64,000 bases of DNA from Pseudobacter ginsenosidimutans (GTDB lineage: Bacteria > Bacteroidota > Bacteroidia > Chitinophagales > Chitinophagaceae), in the NCBI RefSeq assembly GCF_007970185.1, contig NZ_CP042431.1, positions 2,604,001-2,668,000 of the forward strand. Direction: 5' to 3'. Below, piece after piece: positions 17,816-25,349 of the stretch (within the stretch, counting starts at the first letter, position 1; the number at the start of each line of letters is the position of its first letter). A model generated the notes under the pieces. That model did not search any database and had not been told where the DNA came from. It saw nothing but the letters and a program-made list of their open reading frames with translations. Both the position numbers and the translations under genes were made by a program.

Positions 17816-19132
17816 ATGAGTTTTGTTGCAGACAAACAAACGACGGATGATCTGAACCTGTTGGGGAAGTATAAGCCGAATTCCATTTACGGGTTGTTCA
17901 GTAAAGTGAGAACACCCGGAGGCGAAAGACTGCTGGATGCTATGTTTCAGCAGCCTTTGACTGATCCGGTTGCTATCAACAGAAGGAGCAGCCTGTTCAG
18001 GTATTTTCAGGAAAAGGAGCTGGTGTTCCCGTTTCAGCCGGCAGCATTCAGGTTGGCAGAGGAATATTTGAGCGGAGGCGTTGCACCAGGCCTGGTTCGA
18101 TCTGGCTTCTCCGTTATGCGAAAAAAAGCGATGGGCATATTCCTGCGCGATGAGCAGTTTATGGTTCTGTCTGCTGGCATGCAGGCTGCTATTGAAATGC
18201 TCAGGCAATTGTCTGGGTTGATTGCATTGATAGACGGCGAAAAAAATCCCTGGAAACAGGAGCTGGAAAGTGTAAGCCTTGTGCTTGCGGATACCAGACT
18301 GGAGTGGGTCAGGCAACATGAGGGTGAACCGGTTACCACCCTGCAATTGATCAGGTACGATCATTTGCTGAGGCATACGCTCCGTCAAGAAATGCAACTG
18401 GTGCTGAATGCTGTTTATGAAATTGACGTATACATTGCCGTTAGTGCAACGGCACAGGAAAGTAAGCTGGATTATGCCATGGCTTTTCCTCATACAAGGT
18501 CTGTGTTGCAGGCCGATGCTTTATGGCACCCGGCACTGGATAAGGCGGTTGCCAATCCGGTACATCTTAATAGTGCCGGCAATGTTCTTTTTCTTACCGG
18601 CGCCAATATGGCCGGTAAATCCACTTTCATGAAATCCCTGGGTATTGCGGTGTATCTCGCTCATATGGGTTTTCCCGTGGCAGCCCGCGGCATGCAGTTT
18701 TCTGTTCGCGATGGCCTTTATTCGAGTATCAATGTTTCAGATAACCTGAATATGGGATACAGTCATTTTTATGCAGAAGTGCTGCGGGTTAAAAAGGCGG
18801 CTGAAGAAGTAAGCAGTGGCAGGAATATGGTGGTGATCTTTGATGAGCTGTTCAAGGGAACGAATGTGAAGGACGCTTATGATGCCACGCTCTCTGTGAC
18901 GGCTTCTTTTTCCAGATACCATAATTGCATTTTCGTGATCTCGACGCATATCATCGAGGTAGGTGAAGCGCTGGCCTCTTATCACAACCTGCAGTTTGCT
19001 TATATGCCTACGGTAATGAGCGGAAATATCCCTGTATATCCGTATACACTGAAACAAGGGATCACCAGTGATCGTCATGGTATGATGATCGTAATGAATG
19101 AAGGGATACTTGAAATGATCAAAGGAAACTGA
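17816..19132 (+). CDS. Short MutS-family ATPase, subtype B (cassette A)
   Basis: This 438-residue paralogue of the preceding protein has the same truncated MutS plan: an N-terminal core segment (LNLLGKYKPNSIYGLFSKV, PLTDPVAINRRSS), a helical middle, and an ATPase domain with Walker A TGANMAGKST near residue 260 and Walker B VIFDELFKGTN near 343. Subtype-B marks are SSINVSDNL followed by MGYSHFYAEVLR, and FKGTN in place of the FRGTN of subtype A. No DNA-lesion recognition domain is present. The A/B split recurs in all three cassettes, which points to an obligate pair. Confidence 0.88.
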   Translation: MSFVADKQTTDDLNLLGKYKPNSIYGLFSKVRTPGGERLLDAMFQQPLTDPVAINRRSSLFRYFQEKELVFPFQPAAFRLAEEYLSGGVAPGLVRSGFSVMRKKAMGIFLRDEQFMVLSAGMQAAIEMLRQLSGLIALIDGEKNPWKQELESVSLVLADTRLEWVRQHEGEPVTTLQLIRYDHLLRHTLRQEMQLVLNAVYEIDVYIAVSATAQESKLDYAMAFPHTRSVLQADALWHPALDKAVANPVHLNSAGNVLFLTGANMAGKSTFMKSLGIAVYLAHMGFPVAARGMQFSVRDGLYSSINVSDNLNMGYSHFYAEVLRVKKAAEEVSSGRNMVVIFDELFKGTNVKDAYDATLSVTASFSRYHNCIFVISTHIIEVGEALASYHNLQFAYMPTVMSGNIPVYPYTLKQGITSDRHGMMIVMNEGILEMIKGN

Positions 19133-19158
19133 TTTTAAAAAAGTTAAAAATGTAAAAG

Positions 19159-20601
19159 ATGAAAAATATATTCAGGATATTATCACTTTCAATGCTGCCA
19201 GCTTCCTTACTGGCGCAGTCTGCGGATGACAGGATCAGATCTTCCGGGTTTCCTGTGATTGGAAAAATCATAAATACGAATATTCCCGGTGCGCCTGTGC
19301 TGGATCAGCCTGAGTTGCTCAAAGGAACTGAGCAGGAGATCAGAACTGAAAAGCACGGGCTTGCCTATCCTGCTTTTTTCGACTGGAACAAAGATGGAAA
19401 AATGGATTTGCTGTTGGGTGAATTTGAAACCGGAAAAACAGGATCCGATATCAAAGTGTACCTCAATGAAGGGTCAAACAAAAAACCAAAGTTCTCCGGT
19501 AAATATTTCTACGCTAAAGATGCAAAAGGAGACACTATGACTTCTTATCAGTGGTGTTGCATTGGTACGCATCCGCGTTTTGCCGATCTGGATAATGATG
19601 GATATATGGATATGTTGTCTGGTCAGTATAATCCCGGTCAGATCAACTGGTGGAGAGGTGGAAAAGATGGATTCCAGGCGAGGCAGTTCGTAGACCAGGA
19701 AGGATATACTGAAGGTAATCTTGGTTTCTCAGGCGTTTCATCAGAGCTCGATCCCAGGAGCAATAATTACTGGAACTATACTTCTGCAGGCTTTGCGGAT
19801 TTTAACGGTGATGGCCTGACGGATCTTTTTGTAGGTGGCTTCGGTGAAATGAAAGTGGCTTTGAATGTGGGAACGAAAGAAGTTCCAAAGTTTGGACTGC
19901 GCAAATACCTGCTGGGACTGGACGGGCTGCCTGTTTCTGTGATGAGGCCATCGGAAGAGGAAATTCAAAAAGCTAAATCCCAACGCGGTTCATATTTCAC
20001 TTATTCAGGAGTGATCAAAAGTTTTGTAACACCGGTAGACTGGGATGTGGATGGTGTGCTTGACCTGCTGGTGACCCACTTGTACGGAGAGAGAAAAACA
20101 AAAGATCCGGTTGTGTTCTTCCGGGGTGTGCAAACTGATAAAGGCCTGCGTTTCGAAGAAGCGAAATCTTTGTTCACGGTGCCGGACGTATACAAAACCT
20201 TTCCGGGATGCCAGCCGAATATTGCTGTTACCGATTACAATGATGATGGTGTGAAAGACCTGGTGATAGGTCTGTCACTCCCTGCTTTGAATGGGTATGA
20301 GATCGATTCCCTGGCTTCATGGGGTTATCTGAAAGATTTTGGACTGCAGGCTCCCGGAAAGGATCCCGGTCGTATGCTGGAATGGGAAGGCGGTATTGAA
20401 AAATTAAGAAAGAGAATTGCCGATAACCCTTCCATGAAAAACTATTTCTATGGCAAATTCACGGAAGAGAAATATTTGACACTACGTCATCGCGGGTTTG
20501 TGTATGTAATGCTGGGAAAGAAGAATCCTGTAGAGGCAGTTGCTGTAAAGGGAGTAGTTGCCAAAGACGAAGTGAATCTTTTGACTTCTGTTGAATATTA
20601 G
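19159..20601 (+). CDS. VCBS/FG-GAP-repeat exported protein
   Basis: This 480-residue protein has a signal peptide (cleavage near SLLAQS) and about five FG-GAP/VCBS blades with calcium-loop motifs: DWNKDGKMDLLLG, DLDNDGYMDMLSG, DFNGDGLTDLFVG, DWDVDGVLDLLVT and DYNDDGVKDLVIG. This predicts a calcium-binding beta-propeller in the periplasm or at the cell surface. It lies 26 nt after MutS-B and ends cassette A before a strong terminator, so it is probably co-transcribed; cassettes B and C lack an equivalent. There is no lipobox and no obvious C-terminal secretion tag. Function unknown. Confidence 0.85.
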   Translation: MKNIFRILSLSMLPASLLAQSADDRIRSSGFPVIGKIINTNIPGAPVLDQPELLKGTEQEIRTEKHGLAYPAFFDWNKDGKMDLLLGEFETGKTGSDIKVYLNEGSNKKPKFSGKYFYAKDAKGDTMTSYQWCCIGTHPRFADLDNDGYMDMLSGQYNPGQINWWRGGKDGFQARQFVDQEGYTEGNLGFSGVSSELDPRSNNYWNYTSAGFADFNGDGLTDLFVGGFGEMKVALNVGTKEVPKFGLRKYLLGLDGLPVSVMRPSEEEIQKAKSQRGSYFTYSGVIKSFVTPVDWDVDGVLDLLVTHLYGERKTKDPVVFFRGVQTDKGLRFEEAKSLFTVPDVYKTFPGCQPNIAVTDYNDDGVKDLVIGLSLPALNGYEIDSLASWGYLKDFGLQAPGKDPGRMLEWEGGIEKLRKRIADNPSMKNYFYGKFTEEKYLTLRHRGFVYVMLGKKNPVEAVAVKGVVAKDEVNLLTSVEY

Positions 20602-20649
20602 ATTATCCATCTGAGAAAGAATGCAGTGGATGGCCTGCGGAAATTTTAG

Positions 20650-20681
20650 AAAAAGCGGGAGCTGAAAGGCTTCCGTTTTTT
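20650..20681 (+). terminator. Intrinsic terminator ending cassette A
   Basis: AAAAGCGGGAGC pairs with GCTTCCGTTTTT (two G-T wobbles) across a 6-nt loop and runs into T's. It lies about 50 nt after the VCBS gene, just before the convergent AraC gene. Confidence 0.8.
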
Positions 20682-20717
20682 CTTGAGTTTCGGTTCATAT
20701 AATCCGATCCTTTGATG

Positions 20718-21611
20718 CTAATTGGATGATCTGAACTCATTTGGTGTAACGCCCACCTTTTGCTTAAATAGTCTTGTAAAGTGTGCAGGATGTTTAAACC
20801 CTAATTCATACGATAGCTGGCTGACAGTCTTACTCAGATCAAAGATCCTTTCTTTTGCAAGGTCTATGATTTTTGCGTGTATAAGTTCCTGTGCTGATCT
20901 TCCGGTTTCTTTCTTCACCAGGTCTCCAAAGTAATTGGCAGATAGATTCAGTTCTTTCGCGCACCAGGCAACAGAAGGTAGTCCGATAGTCTGTGTTTGC
21001 TCAGATTTGAAATAGTTATTAAGCAGTTCATCAAATCTTCCTAATATTCCTTTATGGGCAACTTCGCGTGTGATGAATTGGCGGTCATAAAACCTTTGAC
21101 AGTAATTCAGGAATAATTCAATGTTGGAAGCGATCAACTTCCTGCCATGCTTGTCGATGGAGTGCTCAAGCTCATATTTTATTTTCTCAAAGCAATCCAA
21201 AACAATTTGTCGTTCCCGGTCTGACAAGTGCAACGCTTCACGTGTTTCATATGTGAAGAAAGAATATTCACGCATATGCTTGCCAAGTGCAGTGCCATGA
21301 ATCAGATCCTCATGAAAAACCAATGCGTATCCTTTTGGCTGATATAGTTCACTGTTTGTTACGCCTGCAAATTGGCCGGGGGCAAGAAATACCAGTGTGC
21401 CTTCCTGGTAGTCATAGGTATTGCGGCCATAGGTCAGGTCCCCACATTTAACTTCTTTCAGAAATACTGTATAAAATCCAAAATACATGCGTGATCCTCT
21501 TCTTGGATCTGCTTTCGAGAGATCCACTACACTTACCAACGGGTGGAGCGTTTCATTTTTATTGAAAGCGTTATTTTCGCTTATTGTATTGAATCTTAAT
21601 ACATTTTCCAT
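20718..21611 (-). CDS. AraC-family transcriptional regulator
   Basis: This 297-residue protein has an N-terminal cupin-like ligand-sensing half (YDYQEGTLVFLAPGQ, GYALVFHEDLIHG) and a C-terminal double helix-turn-helix of the AraC/XylS type at about residues 195-295 (VAWCAKELNLSANYFGDLVK, then YELGFKHPAHFTRLFKQKVG, with PNEFR at the end). It is transcribed away from the truncated aldo/keto reductase and cupin genes, which it probably regulated; AraC genes divergent from aldo/keto reductases are common in Bacteroidota. It converges on the end of cassette A and looks unrelated to it. Confidence 0.9.
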   Translation of the reverse strand: MENVLRFNTISENNAFNKNETLHPLVSVVDLSKADPRRGSRMYFGFYTVFLKEVKCGDLTYGRNTYDYQEGTLVFLAPGQFAGVTNSELYQPKGYALVFHEDLIHGTALGKHMREYSFFTYETREALHLSDRERQIVLDCFEKIKYELEHSIDKHGRKLIASNIELFLNYCQRFYDRQFITREVAHKGILGRFDELLNNYFKSEQTQTIGLPSVAWCAKELNLSANYFGDLVKKETGRSAQELIHAKIIDLAKERIFDLSKTVSQLSYELGFKHPAHFTRLFKQKVGVTPNEFRSSN

Positions 21612-21668
21612 TTCTTCCCTGATTTCATTGCCTGATAAGTAATATTGATAACATACCAGTAATTGGTA

Positions 21669-21710
21669 TAAGGCTCCCTGAGATAAAGTATAACATCTTT
21701 GTAAGGCTCC
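21669..21710. promoter_or_regulatory. Direct repeats in the AraC divergent promoter region
   Basis: TAAGGCTCC occurs at 21669-21677 and again at 21702-21710, 33 bp apart start to start, about three helical turns. This fits the direct-repeat operators of AraC-family regulators. An inverted repeat ATACCA-5-TGGTAT lies beside it at 21653-21669. Confidence 0.4.
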
Positions 21711-21733
21711 TCTCTAACGCTCTTCGTACTTAA

Positions 21734-22000
<267 letters not shown>

Positions 22001-22035
22001 AATTCTATCAGTCCAGTCTATTAAATCCAATCATT

Positions 22036-22521
22036 ATGAACTTTAATAACGTAGCTATAATACTTCTTCTGAGCGTGGTTTCATTTTCCTGTAATCAGCA
22101 AAATGAACCGTTACAGAAAACTTCTTCAGAACTGGCGGAAGCACCTGTTTTTTCAAAGGGCAAACAAATAACCAATGATAATCTTACCGGCATGGTATGG
22201 TTGAATAAGCTGGTAGAGGCCGACAGTCTCAATCAAACTGCGGTGGGTAGCGTAACATTTGCTGCAGGAGCCAGAACCAAATGGCATTCGCATCCGGCCG
22301 GACAAATTATATTGGCACTGGGTGGCATAGGTTATTACCAGGAGAAAGGAAGTCCGAAAGTTATTGTGAAAAAGGGGGATGTGGTGAAATGCCCGCCTGG
22401 TATTCCACATTGGCATGGAGCCAGTACAGAAACTGAATTTGTGCAGGTTGCTATTACCGGCAGGGAAAAAGGAGAGACTATCTGGCTGGAGTCTGTATCT
22501 GAAGAGGAATACAGGAGGTAG
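22036..22521 (+). CDS. Cupin-domain lipoprotein
   Basis: This 161-residue protein has a lipoprotein signal with Cys19 (VSFSC) and a single cupin barrel. The two metal-site motifs are visible: WHSHPAG with a downstream GIGYYQEKG segment, and CPPGIPHWHGAS. It resembles the small cupins often found near aldo/keto reductase and carboxymuconolactone decarboxylase-like genes in Bacteroidota, some of them annotated as mandelonitrile-lyase-like. The substrate cannot be inferred. It probably belonged to an AraC-controlled oxidoreductase operon of which the reductase is now truncated. Confidence 0.82.
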   Translation: MNFNNVAIILLLSVVSFSCNQQNEPLQKTSSELAEAPVFSKGKQITNDNLTGMVWLNKLVEADSLNQTAVGSVTFAAGARTKWHSHPAGQIILALGGIGYYQEKGSPKVIVKKGDVVKCPPGIPHWHGASTETEFVQVAITGREKGETIWLESVSEEEYRR

Positions 22522-22590
22522 GGCGACAGTTCTGAATCTTGCCATCTTGCTCACATTTTTTGCACTCGCATCAATACTTGACATTACATA

Positions 22591-22629
22591 ATGATCAAAG
22601 GGACTTTGAATAAAAGCCCCTTTGATCAT
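22591..22629. terminator. Hairpin between converging cupin and MutS-B genes
   Basis: ATGATCAAAGGG (22591-22602) and CCCTTTGATCAT (22618-22629) form a perfect 12-bp stem with a 15-nt loop, midway between two converging genes. No long T-run follows on either side, so strength is uncertain. Confidence 0.55.
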
Positions 22630-22688
22630 CTGAAGAGTCCGGAGGGAGGGGCCTCAATCGAGCAGGTATATAGTTACATCTTTCCAGG

Positions 22689-24008
22689 CTATATATTATT
22701 GATCAGTTCTATGATCCCTTCGTTCTTAATGATCATCATACCCTGACGGTCTTCGGTAATGCCCTTCTGCAACGTGTAGGTGTATCTGGGGATGTTCCCT
22801 TCCAGCACAGTAGGCATGAAATGGAACTGAACATTAGGAAGATCTTTCAGGGCCTCTCCAATTTCTATAATATGCGTTGATACAATAAACAGGCAATTGT
22901 TATAGCCGGAAAAACCCTGTGTAACTGCCAGGGTGCCATCATAAGCATCTTTGACATTGGTTCCTTTGAATAACTCATCGAACATCAGCAGCAGGTGTTC
23001 GCCGGTAGCAGCAGCCAGGGCAGCATGTTTCACCCTTATCACTTCTGCGTAGAAATGACTGTAGCCCATTGTTATGTTGTCGGCTACATTAATGCTGGAA
23101 AAAATGCCTTCGCGTATCGAAAAACGCATTTCATCTGCAGCCACGGGAAAGCCAATATGCGCCATATAGATACAGATGCCAATCGATTTCATCCAGGTAG
23201 ACTTACCGGCCATATTGGCTCCTGTAAGGAATAATACATTGCTCCCTTCCTTCATATGAATATCGTTGCCTATAGCTTTTGACATACAGGGATGGTGAAG
23301 GTTTTTCGCATAAAAAACGTTTTCGTCTTTTTCCAATGCCTCCGCATAACAAAAACTGTGTTCACGCGCTACATCGCTAACGGTGATATACACATCGGTT
23401 TCCGCAATGAACTGCAGCACCTCCTTCATGGACTGGTTGTGTTTGTTGCTTAACAGGAAATCGTATTCAGCTACCGTTGCAACAGACATAGACTTGTAGA
23501 TGTCGCTTTCGAGGATCTTACGGATATCCTTATGGGTCATTACGGCCAGCAGTGCTTCCACTCGATCCTGCAAAGGACCATTTTCAGATTGCAGAAGTTG
23601 CAGAAAACCAATACATTTCTTCAATGTTACCATCGTTGCCTGTAGCCGCAGGAGCTTGTTTTTATAACGACTGTCTTCAATAAAACCAGCAAGAATCTTC
23701 ACCATATAGATGTTTGCGGTTGTTGAGAGTTGGGACTTCCTGCCTGCAGTTTCGATATATTCCCGCATCAGGGCAACCTGACCGGCTTCGAATGGGAAAG
23801 GCATATGCTGCTGCTGAAAGAATCGAAACACCGATACCCGCCGGTTAATGGACGATGAATCAGTTAATGGATGAGAAAACATGTCGTCCATCAGCTTCTC
23901 TCCAATGCGCGTTCTGACTTTATTGAATAAGTAATACACAGAACCCTGGCGGAACTTGCCCATAAGGTTCAGCTCCCCCACCGATTGCCGGTCTATTTTA
24001 AAACTCAT
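22689..24008 (-). CDS. Short MutS-family ATPase, subtype B (cassette B)
   Basis: This 439-residue protein repeats the subtype-B plan: core start VGELNLMGKFRQGSVYYLFN and PLTDSSSINRR, Walker A TGANMAGKSTW near residue 261, Walker B LMFDELFKGTN near 343, the subtype marks SSINVADNI and MGYSHFYAEVIR, and the H-loop STHIIEIG. The C-terminal block GITEDRQGMMII is shared with the cassette C copy. Mismatch-recognition domains are absent. Its ATG overlaps the TGA of the subtype-A gene by four bases (ATGA), which suggests coupled translation of the two subunits. It is the last gene of cassette B. Confidence 0.88.
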   Translation of the reverse strand: MSFKIDRQSVGELNLMGKFRQGSVYYLFNKVRTRIGEKLMDDMFSHPLTDSSSINRRVSVFRFFQQQHMPFPFEAGQVALMREYIETAGRKSQLSTTANIYMVKILAGFIEDSRYKNKLLRLQATMVTLKKCIGFLQLLQSENGPLQDRVEALLAVMTHKDIRKILESDIYKSMSVATVAEYDFLLSNKHNQSMKEVLQFIAETDVYITVSDVAREHSFCYAEALEKDENVFYAKNLHHPCMSKAIGNDIHMKEGSNVLFLTGANMAGKSTWMKSIGICIYMAHIGFPVAADEMRFSIREGIFSSINVADNITMGYSHFYAEVIRVKHAALAAATGEHLLLMFDELFKGTNVKDAYDGTLAVTQGFSGYNNCLFIVSTHIIEIGEALKDLPNVQFHFMPTVLEGNIPRYTYTLQKGITEDRQGMMIIKNEGIIELINNI

Positions 24009-25318
24009 ACTTTCTTATTTATGCTTTTACCGCCTTTATTCCCCTGTTTCAGAATGTCTAATATGCCTTCGTTATTAATGATAAGCATACCATGTTTGTC
24101 GTTCGTTACTCCTTCCTGAAGCGTATATGTATATTCAGGTACAGTCCCTTTCATAACTGTAGGAAGAAAGTAAAACGCCGCGCTTTCTTTTTTTCTTAGC
24201 TCATCTGCAGCTTCTGTAATATGGGAGGAAATAATGAACTTGCTGTCTTTACGGTTGGTGAACGCATTACATACAACCAGGGTGCCTTCCAGGGCATCTT
24301 TTACATTTGTGCCCCGGAATAGTTCGTCGAATAATATAAAAAGCGACTTTCCATTACTGAGCTCCTGTGCCATTTTCTTTACCCGTAAAACTTCTGCATA
24401 AAAATGGCTGGCGCCAATATCTAAATTGTCCGGAAGGTTGATTGTAGTATAAACGCCATCCATCACTGAAAACGCCATAGCTGAAGCGGCAATTGGAAAG
24501 CCCATATGCGCAATATATAAGGCAGTGCTGAAAGAGCGCAGGAAGGTAGATTTTCCCGCCATATTGGCCCCCGTAAGGAAAACCATATTGCATGAAGGAC
24601 CCATTTGAAGGCTATTGGGGACTGCGTTTTTCAGAAGCGGATGATATACGCCCTCCACTTTCAGAATGCTACTTCCTTTGGGGTACACCTCCGGGAATAC
24701 CATGCGATGCTTTATCGCCACCTGCGCCACGGAAATATAAACATCGATATGATAAATAAATTTCAGCAGGCAGAGTAGTTTCTGTTTTTCGTTAATACGA
24801 ATTAAAACATCGTAAGCAGTAGCGGCAGCATAAGTTATTCTGGCATTCTTTTTTTCATTAAAAACCGGTACAAAAGCACGATCTGTCAACAGGGCGATTA
24901 CTTCCTGCCGTTCTTCCTCCAACTCCTTCACCTGCTTCAGACCCTCCGACTCTGCATATTGCATGAGTGTATGGAAAAGATTGATAACAGCAACAATTCC
25001 ATTCTGTATTTCTTTTTCGCTGAGAGAGATCTTTGACCCGCCATCCTGGTTATCATCAAAAGAAATGTACTTCTCTACGTTGTCAAGTGTAGCACCATCG
25101 AAAGGAAATGCAGCCTGCTGTTTTTGAAAACCGGAAATAATACTGATGCGTTTGATGATAGCGTCCCTGTCGCTTAGCGGTTTTCTGAACATGGATTCCA
25201 TGATGGATTGTCCGCCCCGGGTAAAGGAATGATTGTATATATCATATATACCCTGTGTGTCTGCTTTGGAAAATAAGCGCAGGTCCTCTATGGTCTGTGT
25301 GTCTGTCTGTAAATACAT
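24005..25318 (-). CDS. Short MutS-family ATPase, subtype A (cassette B)
   Basis: This 437-residue protein has the subtype-A plan: TDTQTIEDLRLFSK, YNHSFTRGGQSIMESM, Walker A TGANMAGKSTF near residue 250, Walker B ILFDELFRGTN near 329, TTINLPDNL followed by GASHFYAEVLR, and the H-loop SSHITEAA. The start at 25318 (MYLQTD) matches the cassette C copy (MYLLTD); an ATG three codons earlier is also in frame. It begins 31 nt after the permease stop and overlaps the subtype-B gene by four bases. Confidence 0.88.
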   Translation of the reverse strand: MYLQTDTQTIEDLRLFSKADTQGIYDIYNHSFTRGGQSIMESMFRKPLSDRDAIIKRISIISGFQKQQAAFPFDGATLDNVEKYISFDDNQDGGSKISLSEKEIQNGIVAVINLFHTLMQYAESEGLKQVKELEEERQEVIALLTDRAFVPVFNEKKNARITYAAATAYDVLIRINEKQKLLCLLKFIYHIDVYISVAQVAIKHRMVFPEVYPKGSSILKVEGVYHPLLKNAVPNSLQMGPSCNMVFLTGANMAGKSTFLRSFSTALYIAHMGFPIAASAMAFSVMDGVYTTINLPDNLDIGASHFYAEVLRVKKMAQELSNGKSLFILFDELFRGTNVKDALEGTLVVCNAFTNRKDSKFIISSHITEAADELRKKESAAFYFLPTVMKGTVPEYTYTLQEGVTNDKHGMLIINNEGILDILKQGNKGGKSINKKV

Positions 25319-25349
25319 ACGCTGCATATTAATAAAAAATGATCGACTG

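Larger units (their letters stand above)
2974..20601 (+). other. Cassette A: ECF-FecR-SusCD-accessory-ABC-Gld-MutS pair
   Basis: Ordered genes: ECF sigma, FecR, SusC, SusD, DUF4843, PKD-like, DsbD-alpha, ABC ATPase, fused permease, MutS-A, MutS-B, VCBS protein, all on the plus strand. Gaps are mostly under 60 nt except the fecR-susC leader (261 nt) and the 137-nt gap with a GC-rich hairpin before the DsbD-alpha gene. This is the fullest version of the cassette. Confidence 0.85.

Noticed and set aside
16429-19132. Calling the MutS-like genes DNA mismatch repair genes
   Set aside because: They lack the mismatch-binding and connector domains, are about half the usual length, and always lie beside ABC and permease genes; no mutL is nearby.
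21653-21669. The ATACCA/TGGTAT inverted repeat as a separate operator
   Set aside because: It is only a 6-bp arm in AT-rich DNA and could occur by chance; the 9-bp direct repeats next to it are the stronger candidate.
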